A stretch of 64,000 nucleotides of DNA, taken from assembly GCA_022606425.2 (NCBI GenBank), contig JAHDVF020001503.1, positions 1 through 64,000 on the forward strand. Reading direction: 5' to 3'. Within the stretch, counting starts at the first letter, position 1; every line of letters begins with the position of its first letter. The position numbers were made by a program, and so were the translations under genes. Positions 51,601-62,249 of this stretch are shown here, piece by piece. Under the pieces are notes generated by a model. It saw only the letters and a program-made list of their open reading frames with translations, did not search any database and was not told the origin of the DNA. This stretch comes from Lepidostoma basale (taxonomy: Eukaryota > Arthropoda > Insecta > Trichoptera > Lepidostomatidae).

Positions 51601-51895
51601 ATGCAGGGCTGCTGGGTTCCTTCTCCTGTGGGCGGCGCCCTGGCAGGTCGCTGTGGGAACGGGGTGCACGGACCCGCTATAAAAGGGCGCGCGCACGAAT
51701 TTTTAATATCTAAACCGTAATCCACGGGCGCGCGGTGCGCAGGCGCCGCCAGTAATTCAATAACCAGGGGGGGGGATACGAGGGAAGAGGGCGACCCAAC
51801 CCCGCGGGGGGTTCGGCAGACCGCTTCGGGCGTCTCCGGACGCCTTCGGGATGTCATGCGATAGCCTTCGTGGGCCCGGCGCAGTAAATAATTAA
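51600..51895 (+). promoter_or_regulatory. GC-rich island with TATA box
   Basis: 'ctataaaag' at 51677-51685 follows 'acggacccg' and precedes 'ggcgcgcgcacg'. The whole 280-base segment is CpG-rich. No conserved protein downstream; LINE-A starts at 51903. It may be a promoter from a retroelement or an isolated gene fragment. Confidence 0.35.
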
Positions 51896-51902
51896 AATAA
51901 TA

Positions 51903-52402
51903 ATAACTAACTAACTAACTAACTAACCATCACGCCGTCTCCCCGAAGGGGTAGGCAGAAAGAATGGACTGCCACACCTTTCTTTCCTGACATATTTCTC
52001 TCGCTTCCTCAACATTCATACATCGTGTCATGCACGCGTCGATTTCTCTGACTCCTCACATGGCCGACATTCAATATTTGATTTATTTGATCGTGCCACG
52101 TTTTCCTTGGTCTTCCTATATTTCTGGTACCATTTACATCATTAACATATAATTTTTTTACCATTCTTTCTTCATTCATTCTTTCCATATGTCCAAACCA
52201 TCTTAATGATCCTTTCATTATTTTGTTCATGACACCATCATCCGCACCGCATTCACTTCTTATATTTTCATTCGACACTCTATCATACACAGAATATCCA
52301 CACATTCGTCTAAGAGATCTCATTTCTACTGCATTTATTCTACTTTCATCCTTCCTTTGCCAGTTCCATGCTTCGCTTCCATACATAAGGGTCGTGTTTT
52401 TT
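51903..52402 (-). mobile_element. LINE-A copy, near-intact frame
   Basis: A 142-codon frame: LMYGSEAWNWQRKDESRINA, MCGYSVYDRVSNENIRSECG, MNKIMKGSLRWFGHMERMNE, RPRKTWHDQINQILNVGHVR; one base lost near RACM breaks it. (GTTA)n tail. Cut at 52402 by a poly-T/AAT microsatellite. Confidence 0.82.
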
Positions 52403-52429
52403 TTTTTTTTAAATAATAATAATAATAAT

Positions 52430-53097
52430 AAAACCATCTAACCGTCACATCGTCTAACCGGAGTGGTAGGCAGAAACAACGGACTGCCACACTTTTCTTT
52501 CCTGACACACTTCCCAATTCACTTGCTTAACATTCAAAAATCGTGTCATGCACCCACGTCGATTTATCCGACTCCTCACGTGACCGACATTCAATATTAC
52601 ATTTCGCACCGTTAGTGTAAAACCGAAACAAGTGCAAAAATACAGTTTGGAGCTATGGGAGTTTAAAGACTTCATATTGCTTGGAAAAACTGTTTTTTTT
52701 TTAATAAACCAACGATTTTCGGTTTATAGGTATATTACTTTAAACTGAAAATCATTGGTTTATTAAATAAAACAGTTTTTCCAAGCAATATGAAGTCTTT
52801 AAACTCCCATAGCTCCAAACTGTATATTTGCACTTGTTTCGGTTTTACACTCACGGTGCGATTTATTTGAACGTGCCACGTTTACGTAGTTCCATTTACA
52901 TAAAAATATACTTTTTTCTACCATTCCTTCTTCATTCATTATTTTCATGTGTCCAAACCATCTTAATGATCCTTACAATATTTTGTTCATAACACTTTTA
53001 TTATCACACATTCGTCTAAGAGATCTCAGTTCTACTACATTGAATCTACTTTCATTCTTCTTTTGCCAGTTCCATGCTTCGCTTCCATACATTTATT
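52430..53097 (-). mobile_element. LINE-A copy carrying a hairpin MITE
   Basis: 52430-52600 is the 3' end (CLNVKQVNWEVCQERKVWQS); 52865-53097 continues with NVARSNKS-like, NKILKGSLRWFGHMKIMNEE and MYGSEAWNWQKKNESR segments. The interruption is the 256-base palindrome at 52605-52860. Confidence 0.78.
52605..52860. mobile_element. Perfect-hairpin MITE (256 bp)
   Basis: The two arms of about 120 bases are inverted copies with only a few differences: left starts 'cgcaccgttagtgtaaaacc', right ends 'ggttttacactcacggtgcg'. The loop is 'taggtatattact'. ATTT flanks both ends (52601-52604 and 52861-52864). Inserted in LINE-A; the empty site is known from other copies. Confidence 0.88.
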
Positions 53098-53104
53098 TAT
53101 TTCA

Positions 53105-53400
53105 TTTCTAACTAACTAACTAACTAACCATCACGCCGTCTCCCCGAAAGGGTAGGCAGAAATAATGGACTGTCACACTTTATCCGATGCGCAACTCCAT
53201 CCTTCTCTTTTCGCCCCGCGGGAGACGCGGTGTGATGGATTGCGAACCTCATCGCCACCAATAGGCATCTCCCGCGCACACTTCGATCTTCCAACATCCA
53301 CAAAATAAATCTCAAACAAATAATATAAAATACAATGATATAAAATAAAATAACAAAATAAAATTAATTTAACACAAAATGTTATTTTTAGATGGTGCAC
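53105..53400 (-). mobile_element. SINE-S, long copy
   Basis: Complete order as at 43090-43320: AT-rich head, 'gtggatgttggaagatcgaa', 'gggagatgcctattggtggc', 'gatgaggttcgcaatcc', 'gcggggcgaaaagagaagg', terminus with (GTTA)n. Confidence 0.75.
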
Positions 53401-53519
53401 ATATTGTTTATTATATGATTTAATTCATGTTCCACGTATCCACCTTTTTTTTTTTAATAAGCAGTAATTAGGCACTTAAAACCAACCAACACCAGCAAGA
53501 ACTTGAAAAGAATATTGAA

Positions 53520-53640
53520 GAAACTAACTAACTAACCATCACGCCATCTCCCTGAAAGGGTAGGCAGAAAGAATGGACTGTCACACTTTTACTGATGCGG
53601 CACTCCATCCTTCTCTTTTCGCTCCGTGGGAGACGCGGTG
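53520..53640 (-). mobile_element. SINE-S 3' end
   Basis: 'aactaactaaccatcacgcc' to 'gctccgtgggagacgcggtg'. 5'-truncated. Confidence 0.7.
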
Positions 53641-53679
53641 AATTGAAGAATATTATTTTAATAAAAATCACAAACATTA

Positions 53680-53935
53680 CAGACATACAATTCCAAATCG
53701 TTTGCAATTACATTATAAACAGAGAAGCATTAAAAAAAATTAAGATTAAGAATAAGAAAGAATCATAACATTGATATTGCATCCCTGAGGCAACTCACAC
53801 TATCACCAAATATGTTCACCTCCGAGGCGACCCGATTAAGCAATAAGATTGCCCTACCCACAGGCATAACCATTGGCAGGTTGGTTCTGCAGCGCGGCAA
53901 ATGAAACAATCTGTGCTGTCTTTGAATACATAAGG
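53680..53935 (-). mobile_element. LINE-C-related fragment
   Basis: Minus strand: RQHRLFHLPRCRTNLPMVMP, then VGRAILLLNRVASEVNIFGD and SVSCLRDAISML, a divergent copy of the LINE-C C-terminus. Confidence 0.62.
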
Positions 53936-53944
53936 GTCGGTACA

Positions 53945-54800
53945 AGAACACTAACTAACTAACTTACCATCACGCCGTCTCCCCGGAGGGGTAGGCAGAA
54001 AGAATGGAACGCCACACTGTTCTGTCCTGACATACGTCTCTCGCTTCCTCTACATTCATACATCTTGTCATGCACACACGTCGATTTTTCCGACTCCTCA
54101 CGTGACCGACATTCAATATTTGATTGATTTGATCGCGCCACGTTTTCCTCGGCCTTCCTCTATTTCTAGCTCCGTTCACGGCGTTTACATATACCTTCTT
54201 TACCATTCTGTCTTCACTCATTCTTTCCATGTGTCCAAACCATCTTAATGACCCTTTCCTTATTTTGTTCATAACACTTTCATTCGCACCACATTCAGTT
54301 CTTATACTTGCATTTGTCACTCTATCATAAACAGATTTGACACACATTCGTCTTAGAGATCTCATTTCTACTGCATTTATTCTACTTTCATCCTTCTTTT
54401 GCCAGTTCCATGCTTCACTTCCATACATAAGGGTCGGCACAAGAACACCATTGTGCACTGCCATCTTAGCTTTTTTGGATAGGCTTTTGAACAAGAACAC
54501 CATTGTCATTTTAGCTTTTAACCAGGCTTTTGTTTGCGATGACAACATTAAGTGCACCATTCACTCTGTTGCCTACCGCAACCCTTCTTTCAATATCCCT
54601 CTCCACTGTAAACATACTACCTAAATACACAAACTCATCTACTTGTTCTAAAAGATGGAAGGACAGCTGGGAGTCTACCTCACAGGAGGAGCAACACTCT
54701 GGAGAACATACCACACAGGTCTACAGCAAAGAAGAAGAAAATCTACTTGCTCCAGTTTTTCACCATTCACTCTAATGTTGCAGACTGTCATGATTTATTA
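53945..54800 (-). mobile_element. LINE-A copy with duplication and LINE-E scrap
   Basis: A 196-codon frame reads KAKMAVHNGVLVPTLMYGSE, AWNWQKKDESRINAVEMRSL, KSVYDRVTNASIRTECGANE, SVMNKIRKGSLRWFGHMERM, RGRPRKTWRDQINQILNVGH to SAYPSGETA*. A 65-base local duplication lies at 54440-54540. A LINE-E scrap (plus, 54652-54740) interrupts it between 'atctacttgttc' and 'atctacttgctc', a 12-base duplication with one change. Confidence 0.82.
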
Positions 54801-54829
54801 TTTTCCAAAAACTTTAATATTTACAAAAA

Positions 54830-55085
54830 TACTTTTGTCTTTATTTCGACAGCGACCGGTTTCGCCTGGCTTGGTGACAGACTTTATATACATTTCTTTA
54901 TATACAATAAAAAAATAATTACAAACTATTAAATTTAAAAAAACTTTGTTTTATGTACCACAAATGTATTTTTATTTTTCGCGACAGCTGTTTCGTCAAC
55001 CTATGTTGAAACAGCTGTCGCGAAAAATAAAAATACAATTGTGATACATAAAACAAAGTTTTTTTAATTTAACAGTTTATAATCT
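54830..55085. repeat. Penelope-like tails, including a head-to-head palindrome
   Basis: 54845-54885 is the degenerate CCGG type (minus). 54976-55025 is a near-perfect palindrome in which 'gaaacagctgtcgcg' occurs on both strands with 'caacctatgttg' between them. The CTGATGA core is lost at this junction. Confidence 0.55.
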
Positions 55086-55089
55086 ATAG

Positions 55090-55545
55090 ACCTAAAACTG
55101 AGAATACTCCTCATCAAGACCTATTTATGGAGTATCTTGATGTACGGCTGCGAGACATGGTGCCTATCCGAAAGAAATAAGCGGAGACTGAAGGCTTTTG
55201 AGATGTGGTCCTATAGAAGACTATTAAGAATTTCCTGGAGACCACATCACGAATGAGGAAGTTCGTCAAGGAATCGAAGGAGGAAGGCACCTGCTCAGGA
55301 CCTTGTCCGAAAGGCGTGCAAGATGGATCGGCCATGTAATACGACAAGAAGGTCTCTTGCATGCCATAATGGAGGGTATGACCGAGGGGACACACTCTAG
55401 GGGACCTGTTGGTGGACGGGCGCTGCTTATCATATGCACATTTCAAAAGAGCCGCACAAGACCGGGAAGAATGGAAGAGAATAATAAAAGTAATTGCTGC
55501 AAACCAATCCCAGGATTGAAACTTTCTAATTAAATAACTTAAAAT
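55090..55545 (+). mobile_element. LINE-K copy 2
   Basis: Encodes LKLRILLIKTYLWSILMYGC-like, ETWCLSERNKRRLKAFEMWS and YRRLLRISWRPHHE, then a one-base frame break and LSERRARWIGHVIRQEGLLH, AIMEGMTEGTHSRGPVGGRA. Nearly identical to 60790-61405. Confidence 0.8.
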
Positions 55546-55599
55546 CACTCAAGACAATATGGATCTCATGAATAGAAGAGAAGCTCCGAGTTGGCAAAA

Positions 55600-55765
55600 T
55601 GACCATGAGAGAAGTTTATAAATTGAAGAAACGATCTTACTAAGACGAATGTGCGTAAAAGAATTACAAAGGTTACGATAGCTTGTTACGTTATAAGAAA
55701 GGAATGAAGTTGAAGGAAGAATGGTTCAAAAGCTTTATGCAACCACCTTGAATGAAAATTAAAAC
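55600..55765 (+). mobile_element. LINE-A-like scrap
   Basis: Decayed 'gagttggcaaaatgaccatg', 'ttactaagacgaatgtgcg' and 'aaggaagaatggttcaaaag' recall the AWNWQK, LRRMCG and ERMVKK segments. Confidence 0.45.
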
Positions 55766-55769
55766 AATG

Positions 55770-56420
55770 ACAAACAAACAAACCATCACGCCGTTTCCCC
55801 GCAGGGATAGGCAGATAGAATTGACCGTCACACTACTCTATCCTGACACACCTCTATAAATTCCTCCACATTCATACAACGAGTCATACACGCAAGTCGA
55901 TTCTTCTGACTTCTAGCATGAAACCTTAAAAATTTGATTAATTTGGTCATGCCATGTTTTCCTCGGTCTGCCACGACTCCGTTATCCATTTACATCGTTA
56001 ATGTATACTTTCTTAACCATAATATCACCACCCATGCGTTTCATATGTCCAAACCAACGCAGCGATCCTTTCATAATACCTTCTTCCGCTCTACATTCCT
56101 TTCTTATATCAGCATTTGAGATTCTGTCAAATATCGTTCTACCACACTTTCGTCTTAGGGACATCATCTCTACCCCATTTATTCTGCTCTCAAATCAAAT
56201 CAAATCAGTTTATTTACTCAAAAGACATTACAAATGGCATAAATGTTTTAGGCATCTTTGAGTACCTTCTTCCGCCCTACATTCCTTTTTTATATCAGCA
56301 TTTGAGATTCTGTCGTAAATCATTCTACTCATCTCTACAGCATTTATTCTGCTCTCATTCTTCTTCTGCCAGTCCCATGCTTCGCTTCAATACATAAGGG
56401 TTGGGACCAGAACTCGTGGG
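55770..56420 (-). mobile_element. LINE-A3 copy with LINE-C scrap
   Basis: (GTTT)n tail; minus segments CRTIFDRISNADIRKECRAE, RWFGHMKRMGGDIMVKKVYI, RGRPRKTWHDQINQI. A 70-base LINE-C tail piece (56191-56262) separates it from a second LINE-A3 stretch (56263-56420) that repeats the same region. Confidence 0.7.
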
Positions 56421-56499
56421 TGTCGCGATGTATTAAAATGAGGTTGCGGCGAAGGCTACTACCTAATTAACCGGATGTTTTATAAGTTACAAAAACATA

Positions 56500-56810
56500 A
56501 CTGACATATTAACTAACCAACACGCCTTTTCTCCGGAAGGATAGGCAGAAGATTGCCTGTCACACAACCGAGATTCCTCTACATGCATACACCGCAACAT
56601 GCACGCCCGTCGATTTTTTCGACTTCGAATGTGGCCGCATTTTAATATTAGATTAATTTGGTCATGCCATGCTTTCCTTGGTCTTCCACGGCTCCTCTTT
56701 CCCCTCACACTGTTGCTTGTATACAACATTTTAATCATTTTTCCATCGTTCATTTGTTTCATGTGTCCGAACCATCTCAGGGATCATTTTATTTTATTTT
56801 AATTATGATG
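56500..56810 (-). mobile_element. LINE-A2 copy
   Basis: Minus frame: MKQMNDGKMIKMLYTSNSVR, GKRSRGRPRKAWHDQINLIL, KCGHIRSRKNRRACMLRCMH, VEESRLCDRQSSAYPSGEKA. Bases 56811-57469 contain no gene or repeat I recognise. Confidence 0.75.
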
Positions 56811-57469
56811 CAAAAATCATTATTATGAAAATCAGAAGTGTTAACGCCTTAATTTAATCAAAAATTAAAATACAAGCGACGTGGATAGTAAAAATAAGTC
56901 GTGAAATGACGAGAAAAATATGGGACGACGAAACAAATCAAATATTAAAAGGTGGCTATATTCGTAGCGACTAACTTTTCATAGTTGTTACGTAAAATTT
57001 TCACAATGCTACCCCCTGTCGGAAAATTGACAAACTACACATTATAAAATTCGTAAAAAGATTTTGTGTCCTTGATAAAGACACAATTATAATGTCACCC
57101 GTGTGGAAAGTGATTGTGATCTCGGCTTGGTGAGAATTGGTGGGGACCTTGGATAAAATGAAAATTTTGCGAGGAAAACGGGCGAATATTAGCCGAGACG
57201 CGTGACGGGAGGGAAAACTGGTTCGAGTCCTGAATATGCGGTGGCAGTTACTGCGGCGCACGATAGATGTCACTGGTCTAGGAACTTTTTTTAAAGAAGG
57301 ACCCGACTGAAAATTTTATTTTTACATTATTATTCTAGAAAATACGTTTTATATTATAAATGATACGTCATAATAAATAAAAATTAATTACACTTAAATA
57401 AACAATAAATTCAAATAGTGATTTATGGTATTCCATAAATATGATATTAATACACTAATGAATGTATTT

Positions 57470-57930
57470 AGCAACGGAGGCAGTGAAGCTTGGAGTTGGC
57501 AGAAGAAGGATGAAAGTAGAATAAATACCGTAGAAATGAGGTCACTAACAATGTGTATAATGGTAGAATATCTAATGATGAAGTGAGAAAGGAATGTAAG
57601 GCGGATGAATGCGTGATAAATAAAATTAAGAAAGGGTCACTTAGATGGTTTGGACATATGTAACGAATGGATGAGCGAATAATGGTTTTAAATATATATA
57701 CAAAAAAGAAGTCGAGGAAGACCAAGACATGGCATGACCCAAATTAATCAATTACTGAAAGGTTGCCATGTTCGAAGTAGGAACAATCGACGAGCGTGCA
57801 TGTCACGATGTGTGATTGTAGAAGATTCGCGAGAATTATGCCAGGATAGAACAAGGTGGCGATCCATCCTTTCTGCCTACCCCTCCGGGGAGACGGCGTG
57901 ATGGTTAGTTAGTTAGTTATGCATGGGAAG
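57470..57930 (+). mobile_element. LINE-A2 copy
   Basis: 'gaagcttggagttggcagaa' to 'ctccggggagacggcgtgat' and (GTTA)n. Segments YDRISNDEVRKECKADECVI, NKIKKGSLRWFGHM, then QDRTRWRSILSAYPSGETA. Confidence 0.78.
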
Positions 57931-57934
57931 TAAG

Positions 57935-58700
57935 CATGGAACTGGCAGAAGAAGATAAATAAAAATAGACCTTCGAAACATGTCTAGAAAAAAATTCGAT
58001 TGATCAATATTTGATTGATTTGATCGTGCCACGTTTTCCTCGGCCTTCCGATTCTATTTCTAGCTCCGTTCACGCCATTTACATATACCTTCTTTACCAT
58101 TCTGTCTTCACTCATTTTTTCCATGTGTCCAAACCATCTTAATGACCCTTTCTTTATTTTGTTCATAACACTTTCATTCGCAACACATTCACTACTTATA
58201 CTTGCATTTGTCACTCTATCATATACAGATTTGCCACACATTCGTCTTAGAGATCTCATTTCTACTGTATTTATTCTACTTTCATCCTTCTTTTGCCAGT
58301 TCCATGCTTCACTTCCATACATAAGGGTCAGCACAAGAACACCATTGTGCACTGCCATCTTAGCTTGTTTGCGATGACAACTTTAAGTGCACCATTCACT
58401 TTGTTTACCACCATTCACCCTTCTTTCAATATCCCTTTCCACTGTAAACATACTACCTAAATACACGAACTCATCTACTTGCTCCAAATTATCACCATTC
58501 ACGCTAATGTTGCAGACTGTCATGGTTTCTTCCTTTTCAAAAATCATTACCTTGGACTTATTAACATTCATCATCAGATCATTTCGCATGCATACCTCAT
58601 ATATACTATTCACCAGGACTTGTAGTTCATGCTCGTTGTCTGCAAGTAGGACAGCGCCATCCGCATACAAGAGACAGCTTACTGACACTCCGCTCATTTT
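57935..58700 (-). mobile_element. LINE-A copy reaching the RT catalytic motif
   Basis: The only copy that reaches the reverse transcriptase active site: SGVSVSCLLYADGAVLLADN, EHELQVLVNSIYEVCMRNDL, MMNVNKSKVMIFEKEETMTV, then FVYLGSMF.. and, after frame breaks, MAVHNGVLVLTLMYGSEAWN to RPRKTWHDQINQILI. The catalytic YADD reads YADG (58656-58667), so this copy could not polymerise. The 3' end is lost at 57,990. Confidence 0.85.
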
Positions 58701-58739
58701 GGTACCTAATAATAGTTAATTAATCATTATACACTATAG

Positions 58740-59050
58740 TCATTTTGCCAGCTCCACGCTTCGCAATATATTATACCGAAGACACAATAGCCCGCGCTGA
58801 GAGTAAATATACTTCGAGAGAGGAAACAAAAGGCACTTTAGAGATACGGAACGGAGGTGGAGAGAAGAGGAATATAGAAAAAAAAAAAAAAAAAACATCG
58901 CGAGAATGCCGGACGGTCTTCGGGCCGGCGGGGGGTGGTAGATGGGGGTGAGGTAGAGGGGTGGCGGCGACGTGGAGGGGGAGCGTGACGTCATAGGCTC
59001 TATAGGCGAGACGGGGCGGCCGCCTGCCAAGGGTCGCGATGTACAGGGGT
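58740..59050. promoter_or_regulatory. GC-rich segment with a CRE site
   Basis: Poly-A run at 58872-58890, then GC-rich sequence to 59050 containing TGACGTCA (58986-58993), a perfect cAMP-response-element palindrome. No conserved protein and no TATA box nearby. Confidence 0.3.
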
Positions 59051-59174
59051 TGAAAAATATTTAAATAATTAATTAACCGTTTTAATACCGTGATGTTTTA
59101 AGCTTAAGAACACTCATATACCGCGTGTTTTTAATTATTTAAAAAAATATATGGCTAATTGATTTTAACATTAT

Positions 59175-59880
59175 GTTTAAGTGCAGTTATGACAGTCTGC
59201 AACATTAGTGTAAACGGTGAAAATCTGGAACAAGTGGATGAATTTGTTTATTTAGGAAGTATGTTTACAAAGGATGGGAGGGTGGAGAGGGATATTGAAA
59301 GAAGGGTTGGGGCAGGCAACAGAGTGAATGGTGCACTTAAAGTTGTCATCGCAAACAAAAACCTATCCAAAAAAGCTAGAATGGCAGTGCACAATGGTGT
59401 TATTCTACCGACCCTTATGTTTGGAAGCGAAGCATGGAACTGGCAGAAGAAGGATGAGAGTAGAATAAATGCAGTAGAAATGAGATCTCTAAGACGAATG
59501 TGTGGATACTCTGTGTATGATAGAGTGTCAAATGAAAATATAACAAGTGAATGCGGTGCGAATGATGGTGTCATGAACAAAATAATGAAAAGATCATTAG
59601 GATGGTTTGGACATATGGAAAGAATGAATGAAAAAATAATGGTAAAAAAGAGTATATGTTTACGATGTAAATGAAACAAGAAATAGAGGAAGACCGAGGA
59701 TAACGTGACACAATCAAATAAATCAAAAATTGAATGTCGGCCACGTGAGGAGTCAGAGATATCGACGCGCGTGCATGACACGATGTATGAATGTTGAGGA
59801 TGCGAAAGAAATATGTCGGGAAAGAAAAGTGTGGCGGTCCATTCTTTCTGGGGACGGCGCGATGGTTAGTTAGATCACAT
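59175..59880 (+). mobile_element. LINE-A copy
   Basis: A 171-codon frame: MTVCNISVNGENLEQVDEFV, YLGSMFTKDGRVERDIERRV, GAGNRVNGALKVVIANKNLS, KKARMAVHNGVILPTLMFGS, MNKIMKRSLGWFGHMERMNE; then frame-shifted RGRPRIT and CMNVED to 'tggggacggcgcgatggtta'. Bases 59940-60120 that follow are a C-rich segment without a feature. Confidence 0.83.
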
Positions 59881-60164
59881 TTTAAGTGCGGAAGAAGGGA
59901 TGATAATTGAAATGTATATAATAATAGAGTCGATGAACAGGGTACTATGCAAAACTCTCCGGGTATGGGGTAGTACACCCTGTAGAAAGTCGAACCACCT
60001 CCTCAACCCCCCACCCCGAAACAATCGCGGCAATGACGATTTCCAGCGCCCCCCGTGCCTGTGACTCACCCCCTCGCTTAACAGCCGCCCCCGAAAAACA
60101 TAACCGTGCACGAATGACGAGTTCAAACGCTAATTTCGATACGTTAAATGCACAAGCGTTTTAT

Positions 60165-60500
60165 TGAAGGGAATAACCAACCATCACGCCGTTTCCCCGC
60201 AGGGGTAGGCAGAGAGAATGGACCGCCACACTACTCTATCCTGGCACACCTCTCTAGCTTCCTCCACATTCATACATCGAGTCATACACGCACGTCGATT
60301 CTTCCGACTTCAAACATGACATTTTGTTCCGCTCTACATTCCTTTATTTTATCAGCATTGGGATTCTGTCGTACATCGTTCTTCCACACATACGTCGATG
60401 TATGAATGTGGAGGAAGCCAGAGAGGTGTGTCAGGATAGAGTAGTGTGGCGGGCCATTCACTCTGCCTACCCCTGCGAGGAAACGGCGTGATGGTTTGTT
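60165..60500. mobile_element. Two LINE-A3 3' ends, head to head
   Basis: 60165-60395 is minus (terminus 'ccccgcaggggtaggcag'), 60395-60500 is plus (terminus 'ctgcgaggaaacggcgtgat', GTTT tail). They form an interrupted inverted repeat of about 100 bases at the two outer ends. Confidence 0.72.
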
Positions 60501-60554
60501 TGTTGAAGACATAAAGACACATACACACAAAGATTCGAAAAATCATGAAAATTT

Positions 60555-60672
60555 GACATTTGATATATTATTGTAACACCTGATGATGTCAACATAGGTT
60601 GATGAAACAGCTGTCGCGTAAAATAAAATACAATTGTGATACAGCAACAAAGTTATTTAATTTAACAGTTTT
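60555..60672 (+). ncRNA. Hammerhead-like ribozyme motif in a Penelope-like tail
   Basis: 60580-60615: 'ctgatgatgtcaacatag', then 'gttgatgaaacagctgtc'. The core CTGATGA is intact, stem II is GTCAAC/GTTGAT with loop ATAG, GAAA is followed by palindromic CAGCTG and TC. Followed by 'gcgtaaaataaaatacaatt'. Same subfamily as the palindrome at 54976-55025. Confidence 0.6.
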
Positions 60673-60789
60673 AAAATGTTAAGGTATCATAGTGTTTCGG
60701 CCAAAACAATGGACAAAATTACTTTATATTTAGTGTGCTTACACTTGACAAGACAAAACAAAGCTGCTGACTGTAGGCCGAACGCAACA

Positions 60790-61405
60790 TCAGATGTGAG
60801 TAGTGATGTCAGGAGTTCCACTAAAGAACACCGAGGAGTTTGTCTACCTCGGGAGCAAAATAACATGGGACGGTCGGTCTAGCGAGGTCGACAGCCGTAT
60901 ACATCAGGCTAGGCTTGCATTTCATAAAAGGTCGAAAATAATAGAATCAAATAATATAGACCTAAAACTGAGAATACTCCTCATCAAGTCCTATGTATGG
61001 AGTATCTTGATGTACGGCTGCGAGACATGGTGCCTATCCGAAAGAGATAAGCGGAGACTAGAGGCTTTTGAGATGTGGTCCTATAGAAGACTATTAGGAA
61101 TTTCCTGGAGAGACCACATCACGAATGAGGAAGTTCTTCAAGGAATCGAAGGAGGAAGGCACCTGCTCAGGACCTTGTCCGAAAGGCGTGCAAGATGGAT
61201 CGGCCATGTAATACGACAAGAAGGTCTCTTGCATGCCATAATGGAGGGTATGACCGAGGGAACAAACTCTAGGGGACCTGTTGGTGGACGTGCGCTGCTC
61301 ATCATATGCACATTTCAAAAGAGCCGCACAAGACAGGGAAGAATGGAAGAGAAGAATAGAAGAAATTGCTGCCAACCAATCCCAGGATTGAAACTTTCTA
61401 ACTAA
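60790..61405 (+). mobile_element. LINE-K, intact 200-codon C-terminal frame
   Basis: Open frame: MMSGVPLKNTEEFVYLGSKI, TWDGRSSEVDSRIHQARLAF, HKRSKIIESNNIDLKLRILL, IKSYVWSILMYGCETWCLSE, RDKRRLEAFEMWSYRRLLGI, SWRDHITNEEVLQGIEGGRH, GHVIRQEGLLHAIMEGMTEG. The region is the RT thumb and C-terminal domain of a non-LTR element. It is 5'-truncated by the Penelope-like tail at 60670 and is a recent copy. Confidence 0.82.
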
Positions 61406-61560
61406 CTAACACTTGTGTTTTTGTTCGACCGGTTTCGGCAGCTTGCTGCCATCTTCTGGTCTAGCAAGCTGCCGAAACCGGTCGCACAAAAACACAAGTG
61501 GAAGCACACTAAATACATATTAATAAAGAAATTTTCTATCAAAATTTTTTTGTTTTCATT
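61405..61560. repeat. Penelope-like tail palindrome (CCGG type)
   Basis: 'gaccggtttcggcagcttgc' (minus) faces 'caagctgccgaaaccggtcg' (plus) with 'tgccatcttctggtctag' between. The minus side has a near-core 'cagaagatggcagc' and stem II GGCAGC/GCTGCC; the plus side has only the 3' half. Confidence 0.58.
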
Positions 61561-61594
61561 ATTCAAAATGAACTTCTACCAATAAATTTCAATT

Positions 61595-61955
61595 AAAAAA
61601 CATTCATTATTTTGAAAGTATCTTGTCTTCCTAATGTGGAACCATCTCTAATGCGTTCCTGGTATTATGTTGTATGTACTCGTATATAATATTTGACCTG
61701 TACTCAATAGATGCTAATTCGGGTGGCGGTCTAGGTGATAGAACGCTTGGCTCTTAATCCAGGGGACATGGGTTCAAGCCTGGACACGACCAGATTCCTT
61801 CTTCATAATAATGAGCTATTTTCTGCTCACATTGAAGATTGTAAAATAAAATTCTAATATCATTGACATAAATCCTTGATGTTAGTGTTTAAAAAAAAAA
61901 AAAACATATTGCTGTTTGTAATGTCTTTTGAGTTTATAAACTGATTTGATTTGAT
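61595..61955 (+). mobile_element. LINE-C 3' end split by a SINE
   Basis: 'agtatcttgtcttcctaatg' to 'tgtactcaatagatgc', then the SINE (61720-61904), then 'tgctgtttgtaatgtctttt' and the tail 'aaactgatttgatttgat'. Confidence 0.82.
61720..61904 (+). mobile_element. tRNA-derived SINE, copy 2
   Basis: Near-identical to 7224-7410. Box B 'ggttcaagcc' at 61771-61780. The 14-base A tail at the end is intact, suggesting a recent insertion. Confidence 0.87.
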
Positions 61956-62030
61956 CTGTCATACGAATGGAGCAATGTCCACTATTGATTCAACGGAGTA
62001 TCCTGCCTCCTTAACGTTAAACCATTGGCC
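61955..62030. repeat. Stray unit of the 124/136-bp minisatellite
   Basis: 'tcatacgaatggagcaatgt' to 'ctccttaacgttaaaccatt': part of one unit of the array at 16745-18285, here alone between LINE fragments. Bases 62031-62249 are unassigned. Confidence 0.75.
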
Positions 62031-62249
62031 CTGGTTTAAAGAACAATCTCCAGATTATATTGTAAAACGTAAAATGTTATTAAAAGATGAAGGAGAAGAG
62101 GGTTAAGTCTGGATTAATAAATAAACGGCGGAAGAAAAGAAAATCCCCATTTAGCTGAGCTTATAATGCGAGTTCTAAGAATTTACGTTCTTAGTACTGG
62201 GAAATGTTTTTTGTAAAATTAAAATACCATAAAACAATCATATATAAAC

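Noticed and set aside
57200..57240. tRNA gene, from 'ggttcgagtcc'
   Set aside because: The box B match is good, but no box A, acceptor stem or cloverleaf can be drawn around it.
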